Assembly: GCA_036768485.1 (NCBI GenBank)
Contig: JAVLUZ010000722.1
Coordinates: 62,001-126,000, forward strand
Reading direction: 5' to 3'
DNA length: 64,000 nt
Origin: Mermis nigrescens
Taxonomy: Eukaryota > Nematoda > Enoplea > Mermithida > Mermithidae
Of the stretch, positions 48,560-61,372 are shown piece by piece (the stretch's first letter is position 1; each line of letters opens with the position of its first letter). Made by a program: the position numbers and the translations under genes. The notes under the pieces are model-generated. The model was not told where the DNA came from. It made no database searches and worked only from the letters and a program-made list of their open reading frames with translations.

Positions 48560-49040
48560 CTGGTTTTATTTACAACATTTTTAAAGCACAATCTTCAACA
48601 AATAAGCGCGTGAAATTACCTCAAATGTGATGAATGAATTTTATTATCAGATTATTAATGGAAAATCACACATTCTCTGTGACGAGTTTTTCGCTTTTAA
48701 TCGCAACTATACTCGCTCTGTCAATAACCTAAAACTGACTGTTCCAGTAGCTCGTTCAGATATTCTCAAGTATGATTTCAGTCATAGATATGTGAATCTG
48801 TGGAATTCACTTCCAGTTGAGGTTGTAAATTCACCTAGCTTAGAAATTTTTAAACGCAAACTCAATGCTTTTGATTTTTCTGTTCATCTGAAGGGGCACG
48901 CGTAAGTTTTCACTTCCGTGACTGCGTGTCCCGTTGCTGACGTTTTAGTCATATGTCGTTTTATCATATCTTTGTATCGTATGCTGTGTCTTTATTTTTA
49001 CCATGTCTTGTTTGTACGTTTTGCAATAAAATCTTGTTGT
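48560..49040 (+). mobile_element. 3' fragment of a CR1/L2-like LINE
   Basis: Encodes NYTRSVNNLKLTVPVARSDI, then RYVNLWNSLPVEVVNSPS and stop at 48905. The 3' UTR ends TTGCAATAAAATC(TTG)n. It meets an opposite LINE tail to tail at about 49040. Confidence 0.8.
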
Positions 49041-49041
49041 T

Positions 49042-52000
49042 GTTGAATGAATGAATGAAATAATTTATTTCTGAAGCGCGACAATTACGAAGGATGTAAA
49101 AGAGTAATAAAACGTACGGTCAAAAGAATAAAAGCGTACATTAAAAGGCGATGGGCGAGTCATGAAAATGATGATTTAAGCCCGCCCTATGATAAATTAG
49201 GATAAGTCGACATCAATCAATCTAGATTTGAATATATTTAAGGGCTAAACTTAAGAATATGGTACTTTCAGAAAAGGTGCAAAACGAATACGGAGTGCCA
49301 ATTTTTTTTGCCAAAATGATAGAACATGATAAATTGAAGCGCGGAAAGAAAATTTGGTGAAAATCTGAGCCATACTTGCAAAGTTGCAGGCTACTCTCGA
49401 TTTGAGTGTTGCATGGGACGATAAAACGACTCGATCCAAGGACTTACACATATGTCAGAAATGAATAATATGGGCTGAAATAACGGAAGGAAGCATAGCA
49501 ATGAAGGAGAAAAAGAAAAAAAACGCGAAAAGCTGTTTGAAATTTTAAAAAACTTAAAAAAATTTCATATTTTTTTGCATGTTTTTTCGGTTTTACTCGA
49601 TAAGATATACGAAAATCTAAGTTTTTGCTTCTATTATACTCAGGCTTAGGCTTAGTATATCTAAAAGGTGTTTCAAGCTGCTTAGGTCGAGGTCGCTCCC
49701 GCTTAGGTCGATGTATTGATGCTTAGGTCGATGTATAGATGCTCAGATCGATATATAGATGCTTAGGTCGATGTATAGATGCTTAGGTCGATGTATAGAT
49801 GCTTAGGTCAATGTATAGATGCTTAGGTCGATGCATAGATGCTAGGTCGACGTAAATTGGGTATCTACATGTGATTCTGCATTCAGCTGTTTGAATCTTC
49901 AAATACTTAGGTTGATAAGATGCTTGTTTAGGTCGAGAAGAGGCTAATCAAAGAAACCCATAGCTTTTGTAATATTGATCATAGACGGATGAAATTTTTT
50001 TTCCGTGCTTTCTTTCAACATGTTCTAAGTACTGAGCGAAAAAATCCGCTCTTCTGAAGTTTATTTGTTAGTATTCAGAAAGTACCATATTCTAAAGTTA
50101 CTCCATATTTAAGGTAGGGGAAGAGACTACAAAATCAGGTAGGTGATTCCAAACAGAGATATACATATAGAAAAAGTCAAATTTTTGTAAATTAGAACGG
50201 ACAAGAGGAACAACTAGCTTGAAACGTTTTGTGCAGCGAGTAGTATTTTGATTAAGCACAACAAAATCTGTCATGGTAGGACAAGATTTTTGACTAATGA
50301 TTTGATACATCATACATAAGCAAATATGAAGGCGATGTAATTCTAATCGACACAAGTTAAGTTGGTTAAGGCGTTCGTCGTAAGAAAGAGGGCCATGATA
50401 TCCAACTATGTATTTAGTAAATTTACGCTGAAGAGCCTCCAGCCTGTTGATATCACTAATACAAGAGGGGTTCCATAAAGCACAGGAAAATTCAAGGATC
50501 GGTCTGACGTAAACAATGAAGGCGTTTACGAGATTATTTTTATCACGCAAAAAGAAAGATTTTCTAATTAAGATAGATCTCAAGAAAGCTTTCTTGATAA
50601 TACTGTTGTAATGTTCCTTAAATTTCAGGTCGTGCAAAATTAGCACTCCTTAATCGCAAACATAGACAGAATCGTTCGCAATAACTTGTGTATTGAGTGT
50701 ATATGACAATTTAGGATTATTTTTGCCCAAATATAGGGCTGTGCATTTAGAATATGATATTGGTAAACAATTTCTGGTGGCCCAAATAGAAATTCTATCT
50801 AAATCGGTTTGAAGTGTTTGATAATTGCAGGAAAGATTGAATATTTTTAGGTCATCCGCGAACATAAAAGTCGAACTTGACAAGTTATCAAAGATATCAT
50901 TTATAAAAATCGAAAACAATGTAGATCCAAGAATGGATCCTTGAATAACTCCACTTTTAACAGCAGCATAATCTGAAAAACACTGATTAACGCGAACACA
51001 CTGAATACGATTTGATAGAAGAGCTTTTAACCAATTAAACGGGTGTTGTTGAATGCCGTAACTAGTTAATTTAACAAGAAGTTTAGATATGTCGACTTTG
51101 TCGAAAGCTTTAGCAAAGTCTATATAAATAATATCAACGGTTTCTTTACATTCCAGTGATTTAACCCAAGAATGTTTACAATTTAATAGTTGCGATTCGC
51201 AAGATTTATGTTTTTGGAAACCATATTGAAAAGGTGATATTAACTCATTAGTAGATAAATGAATTGATAGTTGAGTATTAATAATACTTTGCATTATCTT
51301 ACAAGTTGAGCAACATAAAGAAACAGGACGATAATTTTCAGTTAATGAGGGGTCACCCTTTTTAATTATAGGTACAACGTAAGCCTCCCTCCAAATGTCT
51401 GGGATATCACCTGATAAAAAAGAAACAGTAAAAATACTGATAAGGGGTTTAAGAAGATGATAAGCTAATTTTTTAACAAAAAAAGTTACTTAAACCATCA
51501 GGCGCTATCGAAGTCGAATTTTTCATCTTAGCAATTGCCCGTGAGACATTATTTTTGTCAAAGACGATGTTTGAAATAGAAAAATCGCCCCGCTTCTGAA
51601 AAACAAAAGAATCGTTAATATCATCATTGGTAAATACGGGAGAGAAGTAATGATTGAACATATTAGTTTTACAAAGAAGATCAGTTACTACATTATTGTC
51701 GGTGGAAGTAATAGGTGGAATGCTTCGAGAATTATTTAAACGATTATTTTTAAATCTAAAAAAGGATTTCAGATCGTTATGTTGCAATAAATTACTTTCA
51801 TGTAAAAAAATGATTATGAATTATCTTTGCGTAACATTTTACAGTGATTACGATACCTTTGTTTGCATATAATTGTACGATATTTTTTGTATTTTTTCCA
51901 TAAAAGCCGTTTTTTGGCAAATAATTTTCGTAAAACTTTAGGGTATGAAAATTTGGAAGGCTTTGCTTTGACTTTAGGAACAAAAGTAAAAATTAGAGGC

Positions 52001-53032
52001 CTTAAGACATTTAAAAATACATTATACATGTCGTTAACATTTAAAACAAGTAGAAAAAAGATCAGGCCAAGAAATAGTAGAAAGAAAGCTACCAATACTA
52101 AAGTAGTCTGCTTTTTGAAAATTAAAGTAAGATTCTAAATAAGTAGTAGGTGGAGTTATCAGAGTTTCAAAAGATATAGAATTGTGGTCACTTGTAGAAG
52201 AGAAGGGAAGTACTTTAACATTAAAACCATTATTTGCTGCAAAAATAACATCAATAATATTTGTATCATGCGTTTGATCTAAAACTAATTGTGTTATTCC
52301 TGTAGACGAGAAACAGTCGTAAAACAATTCGTTAAGAGAATCGGATGTAAAGGTACCTAAGGTCCAATCAATTTTAGGTAAATTGAAATCCCCTAGGATA
52401 ATTACGGGATAAGAGCAATTATTTACCCATTCTATCAAGTTACAGATTCTTAAAGCATGATTTAAATCGTAGTGAGGAGGTCTGTAAATAAGAAGAAAAC
52501 TAATTCTATCCTGACCATGGAAAAAATCAATAATTAAAGAGCCAGATATACTCAGTTCGTTGGGAACTTTAACAAATCGAGCACTAAAATGTGATTTTAC
52601 AAAGACAATGACCCCTCTGCCTCGTTTATTTACTCGATCAGAGCGAAAAATTTGATAATTGTTTTGAGGACATAAAATGCTATCATGAATTACTTCGTTT
52701 AACCATGTTTCACAACAGAAAATTAAGTCAAAATTGTCACTACTTAACAAATAATATAACTCCCCTAACTTGTTTACTAAACTTTGTGCATTGAATAAAA
52801 AACACCTAGCACTAATAAATTCAGAGGGCGACTTATCCTATACAGAACCGGAATCAACGCGAGCGAAAGATTGAGGAAAGGACGGTTTAGAAAAATTGGA
52901 ACCAGCGCATGACGCGTAAGTCGGCTTCTTTTTGACACAATTGGCAGCAAAGTCTATGAAAAGATCCGTTTCGCCCGAGTTTCGTCGGTCGTTCAATTCA
53001 GCAAACAGCTCGCGCTGTCGGGGGACTGTGAC
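49042..53032 (-). mobile_element. CR1/L2-like LINE, nearly complete but decayed
   Basis: The minus-strand endonuclease is at 52750-52034 (CETWLNE, GDFNLPKIDW, TSDHNSISF). A linker and RT follow at 51787-50650, with YRPVSLCCSTCKIMQSI across 51350-51290, GFQKHKSCESQLLN, IDFAKAFDKVD, GVIQGSILG and FADDLKIF. The C-terminal domain is at 50646-50098 (ALQRKFTKYIVGY, WNHLPDFVVSSPTLN), and the 3' end has (ATTC)n at 49042-49060. Several frameshifts. The last codons (IFKSRL...) resume at 49242 after a 862-bp insertion. The 5' limit is uncertain; a family B element is inserted at 53033. Confidence 0.88.
49243..50104. mobile_element. 862-bp Mutator-like non-autonomous element with internal minisatellite
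   Basis: The ends GGCTAAACTTAAGAATATGG and the inverse of GGAGTAACTTTAGAATATGG are flanked by a perfect 9-bp atatttaag (49234-49242 and 50105-50113), the duplication length of Mutator-like elements. Restoring the site makes the host LINE reading SSPTLN-IFKSRL continuous. A 20-bp unit GCTTAGGTCGATGTATAGAT repeats about eight times at 49690-49855. Confidence 0.87.
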
Positions 53033-53431
53033 CATACATGCACAGTATGAGAATTCTGGGGGGGGTGAAAACCTAAAGTGCCTTTTTTGGGCCCAAAAAT
53101 GGCCGGTACGCGCTGAAAAACATCGTTTTTTGGCGTTTCTGACGATACTCTATCCTTCTAGAGCATGAAATCATGAATAAAATTTCGAAAAAAGTCGAAT
53201 AAATTGACCAATATATCGCTTAAAACATGAATATATGGCGCAGAGCGCCGAAAATTTGGCGATTTTGAGCAAATAGATAGCCAAAAACCCTTTAAAAGAC
53301 ACTTTTTCTACTAATTTTCAGGTAAGTTTAGGAAACTTTTGAAAAATCGCCAATTTTGGGGGGGGTCAAAATTTTTTTGTGGTGGGTGAAAAATGATTCT
53401 GCAGGGGTGAAACCCCCCAAGATCATGTATG
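53033..53431 (+). mobile_element. Family B hAT-like element, 399 bp, perfect TSD
   Basis: CATACATGCACAG to AAGATCATGTATG; actgtgac on both sides (53025-53032 and 53432-53439). This is the best-preserved family B copy. Confidence 0.92.
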
Positions 53432-53841
53432 ACTGTGACTCAGCGGGGTTACCAATGTCTTAGGCTTAAGCTTAGTTTTGTGCATTCACATTGATGCCAG
53501 CGCAAGGGCTATGCCTGAGATAAATGGAGCAAACACTAAGAATTGATGATTTTGATGCGTTTCCACCGTTTTTAAGCTATAAAATAATTTTCCGGTTTCA
53601 CTCTTCAATAATTTTCGTGCTATGCACAATGGCGTAGCTGTGAGGGAACTGGGCCTAGCCTAGTCCCCCCAAAATTTTTGAAATTGAATATTTTTTTACA
53701 AGGGTCCCCAAAGGAAAAGATCAGAGATTCGTAAAGCGTATCTGAAAGACCGCTAGGTTTTATTTTAGCATACTTTTTGAACTAATAAGCCCAAAATTTT
53801 TGGGAGCTTCGCACCTTATTCATTTATACACAACATATTAG

Positions 53842-54666
53842 GGAGTAACTTAAGAATATGGTACTTTCAGGATACTAAGAAATGAACTTCAGAAAAGCGA
53901 ATTTTTTTGCTTAGTACTTAGAACATGTTGAAAGAAAGCGTGGAAAAAAAATTTCATCTGTCAATTGATATTACAAAAGCTATGGGTTTCGTTAATTATC
54001 CTCTCCTCGACGTAAGCAAGCATTTTCTCGACCTAAGTATTTGAAGATTCAAACAGCTGAATGCAGAATCACATGCAGATACCCAATTTACGTCGACCTA
54101 AGCATCTATACATCGACCTAAGCATCTATACATCGACCTAAGCATCTATACATCGATCTAAGCATCTATACATCGACCTAAGCATCTATACATTGACCTG
54201 AGCGGGAGCGACCTGGACCTAAGCAGCTTAAAACACCTGTTTAGATTTACTAAGCCTAAGCCTAAGTATAATAGAAGCAAAAACTTAGAATTTTGTATAT
54301 CTTGTCAAGTAAAACCGAAAAAAAAACATGCAAAAAAATATGAAAATTTTTTAATTTTTTAAAATTTTAAATAGCTTTTCGCGCCTTTTTTTCTTTCTTC
54401 TCCTTCATTGCTATGCTTCCTCACGTAATTTCAGCCCATGTTATTAATTTCTGACAAATTTGTAAGTCCTTGGATCGAGCCGTTTAATTGTCCCACCCAA
54501 CACTCACATAGAGAGTTGCCTGCAATTTTGCAAGTATGGCTCAGATTTCCACCAAATTTTTTTCCGCGCTTCAATTTATCATGTTCTACCATCTTGGCAA
54601 AAAAATTTTGGCATTCCATATTCGTTTTGCTCCTTTTATAAAAGTACCATGTTCTTAAGTTTAACC
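53842..54666. mobile_element. 825-bp Mutator-like element, second copy, inverted
   Basis: GGAGTAACTTAAGAATATGG to CTTAAGTTTAACC; acatattag and acatatttg flanks (8 of 9). It carries the same 20-bp minisatellite in inverse orientation (about 54095-54200). Confidence 0.85.
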
Positions 54667-55269
54667 ACATATTTGTTTAATATAATTAAAATCGAATTTG
54701 ATTTTTTTTTGAATTTTGTTCTTCTCCATTGTGTAGATCTCGTTGAGAGAAGCTAAAAAACTACCACTTTCGCCTATAGATAAGTAGTTGTTGAGTTATT
54801 CAACTTCAAAATTTTCGTGTTTTTTTCAAAATCAGAAGGCCATCTACGCCACTAACTATGCATGTGTGCACAGAACATCAAGATTTTGAGCTCAAAAAGA
54901 AAAAAGTTACACTTTTTTCGGGGTTGCGACAGATGTAATTTCTGCTTTGCTTATCTTCAGAAAGCTTCAGAATTGATTTTAAAGCGGGAAAAAGGTAAAA
55001 GATTTGCGCTTCTGCGCCTGATTCCTTATAGTACATATATGTACGTTTTTTGAATTGTTTTTCCTCAAAAAGGCTGCAAAATTAAGTTAAATGTGTAAAA
55101 CTGACAAAGAATTTTGCCGTTAATCTCTAAATTTTTCTCTTGCTTTATTATCTTAAGTTGTAGAACAGATTCAGAAACGCAAAATATATCTAAAAAGGGT
55201 TTCGCCATGTAAAGTCGCACATGAACGCATTAAATCAATAATAATCCTGGGTACTGGGCGGCCTCTTTT

Positions 55270-55908
55270 TAGAATATTCGACCTCTGTTTGGTCACCACA
55301 TACAAAGCAAAATATTCGTAACATTGGAAAGGTTCAACGATACTTTACTAAACGTGTCTTAGGGTGCCGTTATCCAAACATCATGTCTTATCAGGATCGA
55401 CTTCAGGTATTGAATCTGGAATATCTAGAGAATAGAAGGTTGTTGTACGATTTAACTATGGTATACAAAATGTTTCATTCTGCAGTTGATGTTAATGTAA
55501 ATGACTTCTTCACATTATCAGACAACAACACTAGATCCACCAACACATTAAAATTAAAAGTCACTGCTCTAAAATCTAACTTGAAGAAATATTTTTTCAG
55601 TCACAGAATAATAAATGTTTGGAATATGCTCCCTGAATCAGTGGTAAACGCTTCCAGTAGTAATATGTTTAGGCTAAAATTAGAAAATCTAAAAATGAAC
55701 TATGGAGAATAAACCTTAGTCATAAGTAAGAGCACTGCCTTTATGACCTTGCACAGCAATGTTTCTTCTTGGTGCGAGCTGTATTCGCATTATTGCTTTA
55801 ATGTCTTTTATTCTGTATTCTACATTTTCCGCGACTTTACATTTTTCTCTTCGTTAATGTTTTCTGATGACGTATTTTCGCTGTTGCAATAAACTTTACT
55901 TTACTAAA
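55270..55908 (+). mobile_element. 3' fragment of a CR1/L2-like LINE
   Basis: An ORF of 109 codons (55383-55712) encodes YQDRLQVLNLEYLENRRLLY, then NVWNMLPESVVNAS. The 3' end is GCAATAAA(CTTTA)n. Confidence 0.85.
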
Positions 55909-55927
55909 CTGGAACTCGTGCATCCAT

Positions 55928-57145
55928 CAAATTGTTTTTTTCGGTTTTTTTCGTATTTGGCAAAAATTTTTCTCAACGTACAAAGACTTTTTGGGACCGT
56001 CTTTGTACATGTACAAAAGGTTTTTGGGAAGATAAGAACTGCAAAAAAGGTCAAGAATTTGTAAAAAATTTCGCTTCACACCAAAATGAGTAATTGTGTG
56101 TTCTATGCACTGTTTTTTTTTTTAGCGCGGCGCAAAGGAAACCCGCCCTGCGCTAATGGGACATTTCGTTCATTAGCGCCATGCGCAAAGGCTTTTTTGG
56201 GCAAAAAATTAGAAATTTAAACATTTTATATTGCATTTTGATTTAAAAATTTTTAAAATTTTTTCGGCGCTTGGCGCCGACTTCTTAAGAATGAATTAAT
56301 TGTGTTTGCCAACCACCGCTTTCCTGTTTCATCATAAGCGAATCCCTGCTTTAGCATCTTTGCAGTAATGAATCCTTGTTTTTGTGGTGCATGGTGCCAA
56401 ATTAATTGTTTTCATTTTAAATTTATCTTTGAAATAGCCCAGCCTTGAGATACACATTGAGAAGATGCCAAAATTTCGGGCGCTTTGCATCTAATTATTG
56501 GTTTCTGTATAGCGGTTGCATTTTGCAATACACGAAAATTGAGTGCAAACTGCAAAGACAGCTTGAAGAAATCGCTCAGTCTAGTATAGGCAAGGCAATG
56601 AGAAATCAGGTATCAAATTGATATTTTTACCATTAGATTTCTTGTTCGAGTTGGAACCAGTAGTAAGAATTTTTTAAATTTCTTGCCAGAATTTATTGTC
56701 AGTCAGCAGTACATGGAGCGCATCAGAAGTTCAAAAATGCCCTTATTTTTGCCTATCGCCAAGCATTTAAAGGTTTTTTGGTGCGCTAATGAGAAGCTCC
56801 GCGCGCAAACGCTCTATCCTGGCCATTAGCGGCTGCGCAAATGGGGGTGGCGCTAAAAAAAAATCCCTGGTTCTATGTATCTTTATAATGGCAGGAATTG
56901 CATTTTGAATTAAAAATGTCAAATTTTTCACGCTTCGCGCCGTTTTGACACAATTCTTAGTAATTTTTGCCCTCAGAAACCCAGAATTCAGCTAAAATAC
57001 ACTACAAACAGTCAAAAAGCCCTGTTTTTACCACGATAGAATTGCTACTGAACCATATATATCTAGAAATTAGCGTGTAAAAAATGTACAAAGACTTTTT
57101 TGGACCATCTTTAATCATGTACAAACGGACCTTCTACAAAAAACA
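55928..57145. mobile_element. 'GTACAAAG' hAT-like element, interrupted
   Basis: Same interior as 28131-28462 (CTTTGTACATGTACAAA), split by the 56108-56869 insertion. Confidence 0.7.
56108..56869. mobile_element. 762-bp hAT-like element with TTTTTTTTTAGCGC ends
   Basis: CACTGTTTTTTTTTTTAGCG to CGCTAAAAAAAAATCCCTG with a perfect gttctatg duplication (56100-56107 and 56870-56877). No ORF. Confidence 0.88.
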
Positions 57146-57828
57146 GTATATACCTCATACAACAGCCATCTGTATGATAATGTCACATGCTAGAAATATC
57201 TTGTAATACATTTTATACATTCGAGCCAGACCCGATCGGGTTTAACTTTTTTGGACCTGGACCTGGACTAGACTTTCTTAAAATTTTGGAAAATTTCAGT
57301 CGGATGTTTATTTCTTGATAACGCGATTTGCACTGCTTACTTTTTAATTGATCAAAGACTGAAAAATTTCTCAGTTTTTAGATTTTTACGACTACATCGA
57401 TTTAGAAATCTGTAATCGCTTTAATCTTCACTTAACTTGCTCGAGTGCTTAGGGCTATTCCAAACAGTTATGCAGTATCATATTCTAATGGAGTTAGGTC
57501 CAACAATCTGCAAATTTTGATACCTACTTACAGTTTCTGCAGAATAGCATAGCACCGTATTCCTGACTCCAGGTGTGCAGAGCTTTTCTCTTGGACCTTT
57601 ACAACTTCGCAACGATGGACCTTATTCAGAGCTATTTGTAAAAACCCCTTTCTTAAAGTGTAGGTATCTCACTTTTCCTGAGGCAGAATTGTATGTTCTA
57701 CAAGATGGTACCTACTTAAAAATTTTTTCTTCTGTATCTTGGAGTTGATTTTTGGAGGAGCCTATGATTTCATGGCACCCTGTACTCTTAATATAAGCTA
57801 AACTTAGATGGAAAAGTAGAAAGCTGCT

Positions 57829-57905
57829 GTCTACTGGACTCGAACCGTGGACCTCTTGATTGAAAGTTTTATGCCTTAACCACGTGATGAGCGCCGGTTT
57901 ATTTC
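57829..57905 (-). tRNA. tRNA-like sequence (pseudogene)
   Basis: On the minus strand GTGGTTAAGGC (A-box-like, as in Leu/Ser tRNAs) is followed by GGTTCGAGTCC (a perfect B box). The acceptor ends do not pair well, so a functional tRNA is unlikely. Confidence 0.4.
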
Positions 57906-57946
57906 ATGAATCGCAAGAATGCACGTTGCTTAAGCATAATCTCAAG

Positions 57947-58111
57947 CAGGCCCGGTCTTAGGCATTTGGGGGCCCTGTGTGAGGTACCTTTTTGGGGGCC
58001 CTGTGCGAGGTACCTTTTTGGTACTTATTAGAAGCATTTGTATAGTGCATGTGGCGGGGCCCCGGAGCCCTGTGCGGCCGCACTTTCCGCACATGCCTAA
58101 GACCGGGCCTG
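57947..58111. mobile_element. 165-bp hAT MITE with perfect 19-bp TIRs
   Basis: CAGGCCCGGTCTTAGGCAT and ATGCCTAAGACCGGGCCTG; perfect atctcaag on both sides (57939-57946 and 58112-58119). Confidence 0.93.
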
Positions 58112-58580
58112 ATCTCAAGCACGAATGCACACAACTACGCGTTAAGCAGCAAAATGAATGACATACCTAAGTATAAAAATCTAAAAAAAGATAACATAAT
58201 TGCTTCTCTTTCACTAATCACTGACACTAAGCCGGAAATACGGGTCATAGTCACCATCTTCATTAATGTTTCAAAATTTTGTCTATAATTTATCAAGAAT
58301 GTGCTTTTTTTCAGAATTGAGGGAAATTAACAGCTAAGACAGAATGAATTTTGTCATTAAGCAGTGCGAAAATTCGATGACCAATTCTACTACATACATA
58401 TGCAGGCAGGCCCGTTAGTCAAGGGTAAATTCTCAAAGTGCATTTAAAAAGTCGTTAAAACATCAAAACATGTTTTTTTGCTTGGGCTAGTAAATACAAA
58501 ATGTTGTGGTCTTTGCACCTGATTAATTGTTTTTGTTCAGTTTCTGTCTTTAAAACTTTTCAAATTTGAATTGGACGTAA

Positions 58581-60585
58581 AGCCTGATTTATACTTCACG
58601 CGGCGAGCGAAGCGGCGAAAAATTGCCGCAACGGCTGCCGCAGAAATTTCGCGCAAACTCATTTATACTTTGGGCTGCGGCACGGCAGCCGGCGAATCAT
58701 TTGCCGCCGCAATTTGATTTATACTTCACGCGGCCGCCGCGCCACGGACTGATTCACAAAAGTCTAGATTTTTCGCCGCTTTTCAATTTATACTTCTGCC
58801 GCGCCACAATGAGTCAAAATTGTTATTTCTAGCTTTTTCGGCCATTTTTTCGCCGCGCCGCAAAAGTCAAAAAGCCCATTGCTCTTGCGAATGCTAATCA
58901 GGTTTCGAGCCGAGTGTCGACGTCGAATCATTTTGAATTTTAATGAGGTATCGATTTGCGCAATAGAACTCAGCGTCCTGGTTCTGCGGCAGTTCGCAAG
59001 AAGTACAAATGCATTGCGCGAAGCGGTTGCAAGGCGGCGGTGAGGTGCCACCTTGTTGCTGATTTTTTCGTCCACACGGCGAGGATTGTGACCCGCTTGA
59101 CCCACCGTCCTGCTTGACCCACCATCCCGCTAGACCCACCATCCCGCTAGACCCACTTTTTCGTCCCGCTAGACCCACCGGGAGTCTCGCTAGACCCACC
59201 AGGTGCATAATGAGGTGTCCCGCTAGACCCACCATTTTGCGACCATCCCGCTAGACCCACTGTCTCGGAAGACTCACCCGAAAAAATGAAGGCATACATA
59301 TTACATCGTCGCTTAAACGTTTCTGCGATTTTTTTTTAAAAATATAAAAAGTTTCGTTATTATCAGATTCACAGACTAACATAGCTGACTTCATGAAACG
59401 AGTTAAAACGAAATTAGCGCGATGGCTCGATTCGAAATCAAAATTTCTATATAGTCTCTGAAGCGATGACATAAACTGAGCACATGAACATTAGCCCTCC
59501 TTAGTCCTATTTTTAAAAACAGATTCGGATTTATTGACAATGACCTAATTAACATATCCGATTTTTTCAGTGAGAATTTGCAACATCCTTTCGGCCTGAT
59601 TGCTGTTGAGCCATCTTTGTGAAATGCACACATGCATTTCATTATATTCATATGTGCATATCTGTACTGTTCTCGGACTGCAGTGTCAACGCTTCAATAT
59701 AAGTGCCTAAGTATGCGGAAATTCTCTGATCGGAGGATACAAAGAGTACAATACCATTACAATCAAAAGCAAAAAATGCGCTCTGAAATATGTTTGACAA
59801 GAGTGTATGAAAAATAATAATTTATTCTTAAAAAATAATTGGCCATGACTAGTTACTTTTCATTGCCACGCACACGCACGCACGCACACATGCACGCACG
59901 CACACATGCACGCACGCACACATGCACGCACGCACATATCTTCTTTCCATGTTATAATTTGTAATGTACACAATTTCATGCAATAATATACGAAATGTAT
60001 TTATTTATTGATTGAATTTAATTGATTAGTTGGTTAATTAAATGTAATTATTTTTGAATTAATTATTTATATATTTGACTAAACATATATACTTGAATGG
60101 ATACACTCGTTTTAACTAGTTTTATAAAGTCAGGTATGTTAGTCTGTGAAGCTGATAATAACGAAGCTTTTTATACTTTAAAAAAATCGCAGAAACGTTT
60201 AAGCGACGATGTAATATGTATGCCTTCATTTTTTCGGGTGGGTCTTCCGAGACAGTGGGTCTAGCGGGACGGTCGCAAAATGGTGGGTCTAGCGGGACAC
60301 CTCATTATGCACGTGGTGGGTCTAGCGAGACTTCCGGTGGGTCTAGCGGGACTAAAAAGTGGGTCTAGCGGGACGGTGGGTCTAGCGGGACGGTGGGTCA
60401 AGCGGGATGGTGGGTCTAGCGGGACGGGACCGCGGCGAGCTCGCCGCGTGAAGTATAAATGCACGACGCGGCGCGGCAAGCGGATTTTGCCGCAGAATAT
60501 TCGCGCAGGGTCGACTAATTTTTTGGCATACTGTGGCCGCAAAACCCCTTTGCGGCGCGGTTCGGCGTGAAGTATAAATCAGGCT
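58581..60585. mobile_element. 2.0-kb PIF/Harbinger-like element with ATTTATACTTC arrays
   Basis: AGCCTGATTTATACTTCACG to GTGAAGTATAAATCAGGCT, flanked by TAA. The motif ATTTATACTTC(A) followed by GC-rich DNA recurs at about 58587, 58661, 58716 and 58786, and inversely at 60449 and 60565. It holds the 59093-60432 foldback. Confidence 0.78.
59093..60432. mobile_element. 1.34-kb foldback element with minisatellite arms
   Basis: Arms of about 320 bp (59093-59410 and 60108-60432) are inverse copies. The outer ~170 bp of each arm is a tandem array of a ~17-bp unit (CGCTAGACCCACCATCC). The interior includes a (CACG/CACA)n stretch at 59873-59938. It is inserted in 58581-60585. Confidence 0.82.
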
Positions 60586-60589
60586 TAAG

Positions 60590-61372
60590 GAAAATGTCAA
60601 ATTTTTCTGGCGCTTCGCGCCGAATCACTTAGTTTCTGGTTGTTTTTCTTAGCAAAGCACAAAGATAGACTACAAATACGAAAGATTAAAAAGTTTTTTA
60701 GAGCTGAACGATGAGCAATCAGTTGCGCAGATAGTTTAAGCTGTATATTTTTTGTGTATGAGAATGGAATCAACTGAAAAATCTTGAAATTTTTCTTCAT
60801 TAATGTGTACACTTCGTTGCGTTCAAAAATACCGTTATTTTTGGCTATGCTCGAATCGTTTTCTGAGATATCTGACTACCAAAATTTTTTGCCCCCTTCG
60901 AAATAAAATCCTGGCTGCAGGCCTTATGCATGCGATATATCATTCCTTTGCTAGTTGGTTAAAAGATTCCTTATTTTAATTTTCCGTTCTTGAGTCTTGG
61001 CCTGAAACATGCATGTTTGATGGTTATGCGATAGGTGTATTTGCTTACATGTAACGGCTCAAAATTTTGGTTGAAAGTTCCCGGCCGCCAATTTTAGGGT
61101 GAGGGTGGTAAATGACCTCCAATTTCTTACCAAATACGGCCAAAAAACGCCTAAAAACGTCTAACAACGGCCAACAAATTCAATTTTTTCCAAAAATTAG
61201 GGTCAAAAATTTTCAGGCTTTGGGGTGATGGGGGAGACGTCTGACCTTGGGTGGGGTATCCCCCTCCATAACCCACTCTTACTTTTATGTGTGTTTGCGT
61301 CTAAATTACAAAGCAGAATTCTTTCTTCGAATTCGTTTCAAGGTTTAAACAAGCTGTTTTCAGCGGTAGAAA
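60590..61372. other. Upstream of the 61373 exon; no gene seen
   Basis: AT-rich with a CGCTTCGCGCC repeat fragment. Any promoter for the 61373 exon would lie here but no core element is clear. Confidence 0.4.

Noticed and set aside
48409..48630. Lys-rich ORF
   Set aside because: Translation of the (AAG)n microsatellite.
49690..49855. Regular 20-bp repeats resembling a CRISPR array
   Set aside because: No unique spacers; the units are directly tandem and lie inside a Mutator-like element in a eukaryotic genome.
59100..59270. 17-bp repeats as a possible CRISPR or satellite centromere
   Set aside because: They are the arm of a foldback element and recur inverted at 60238-60425.
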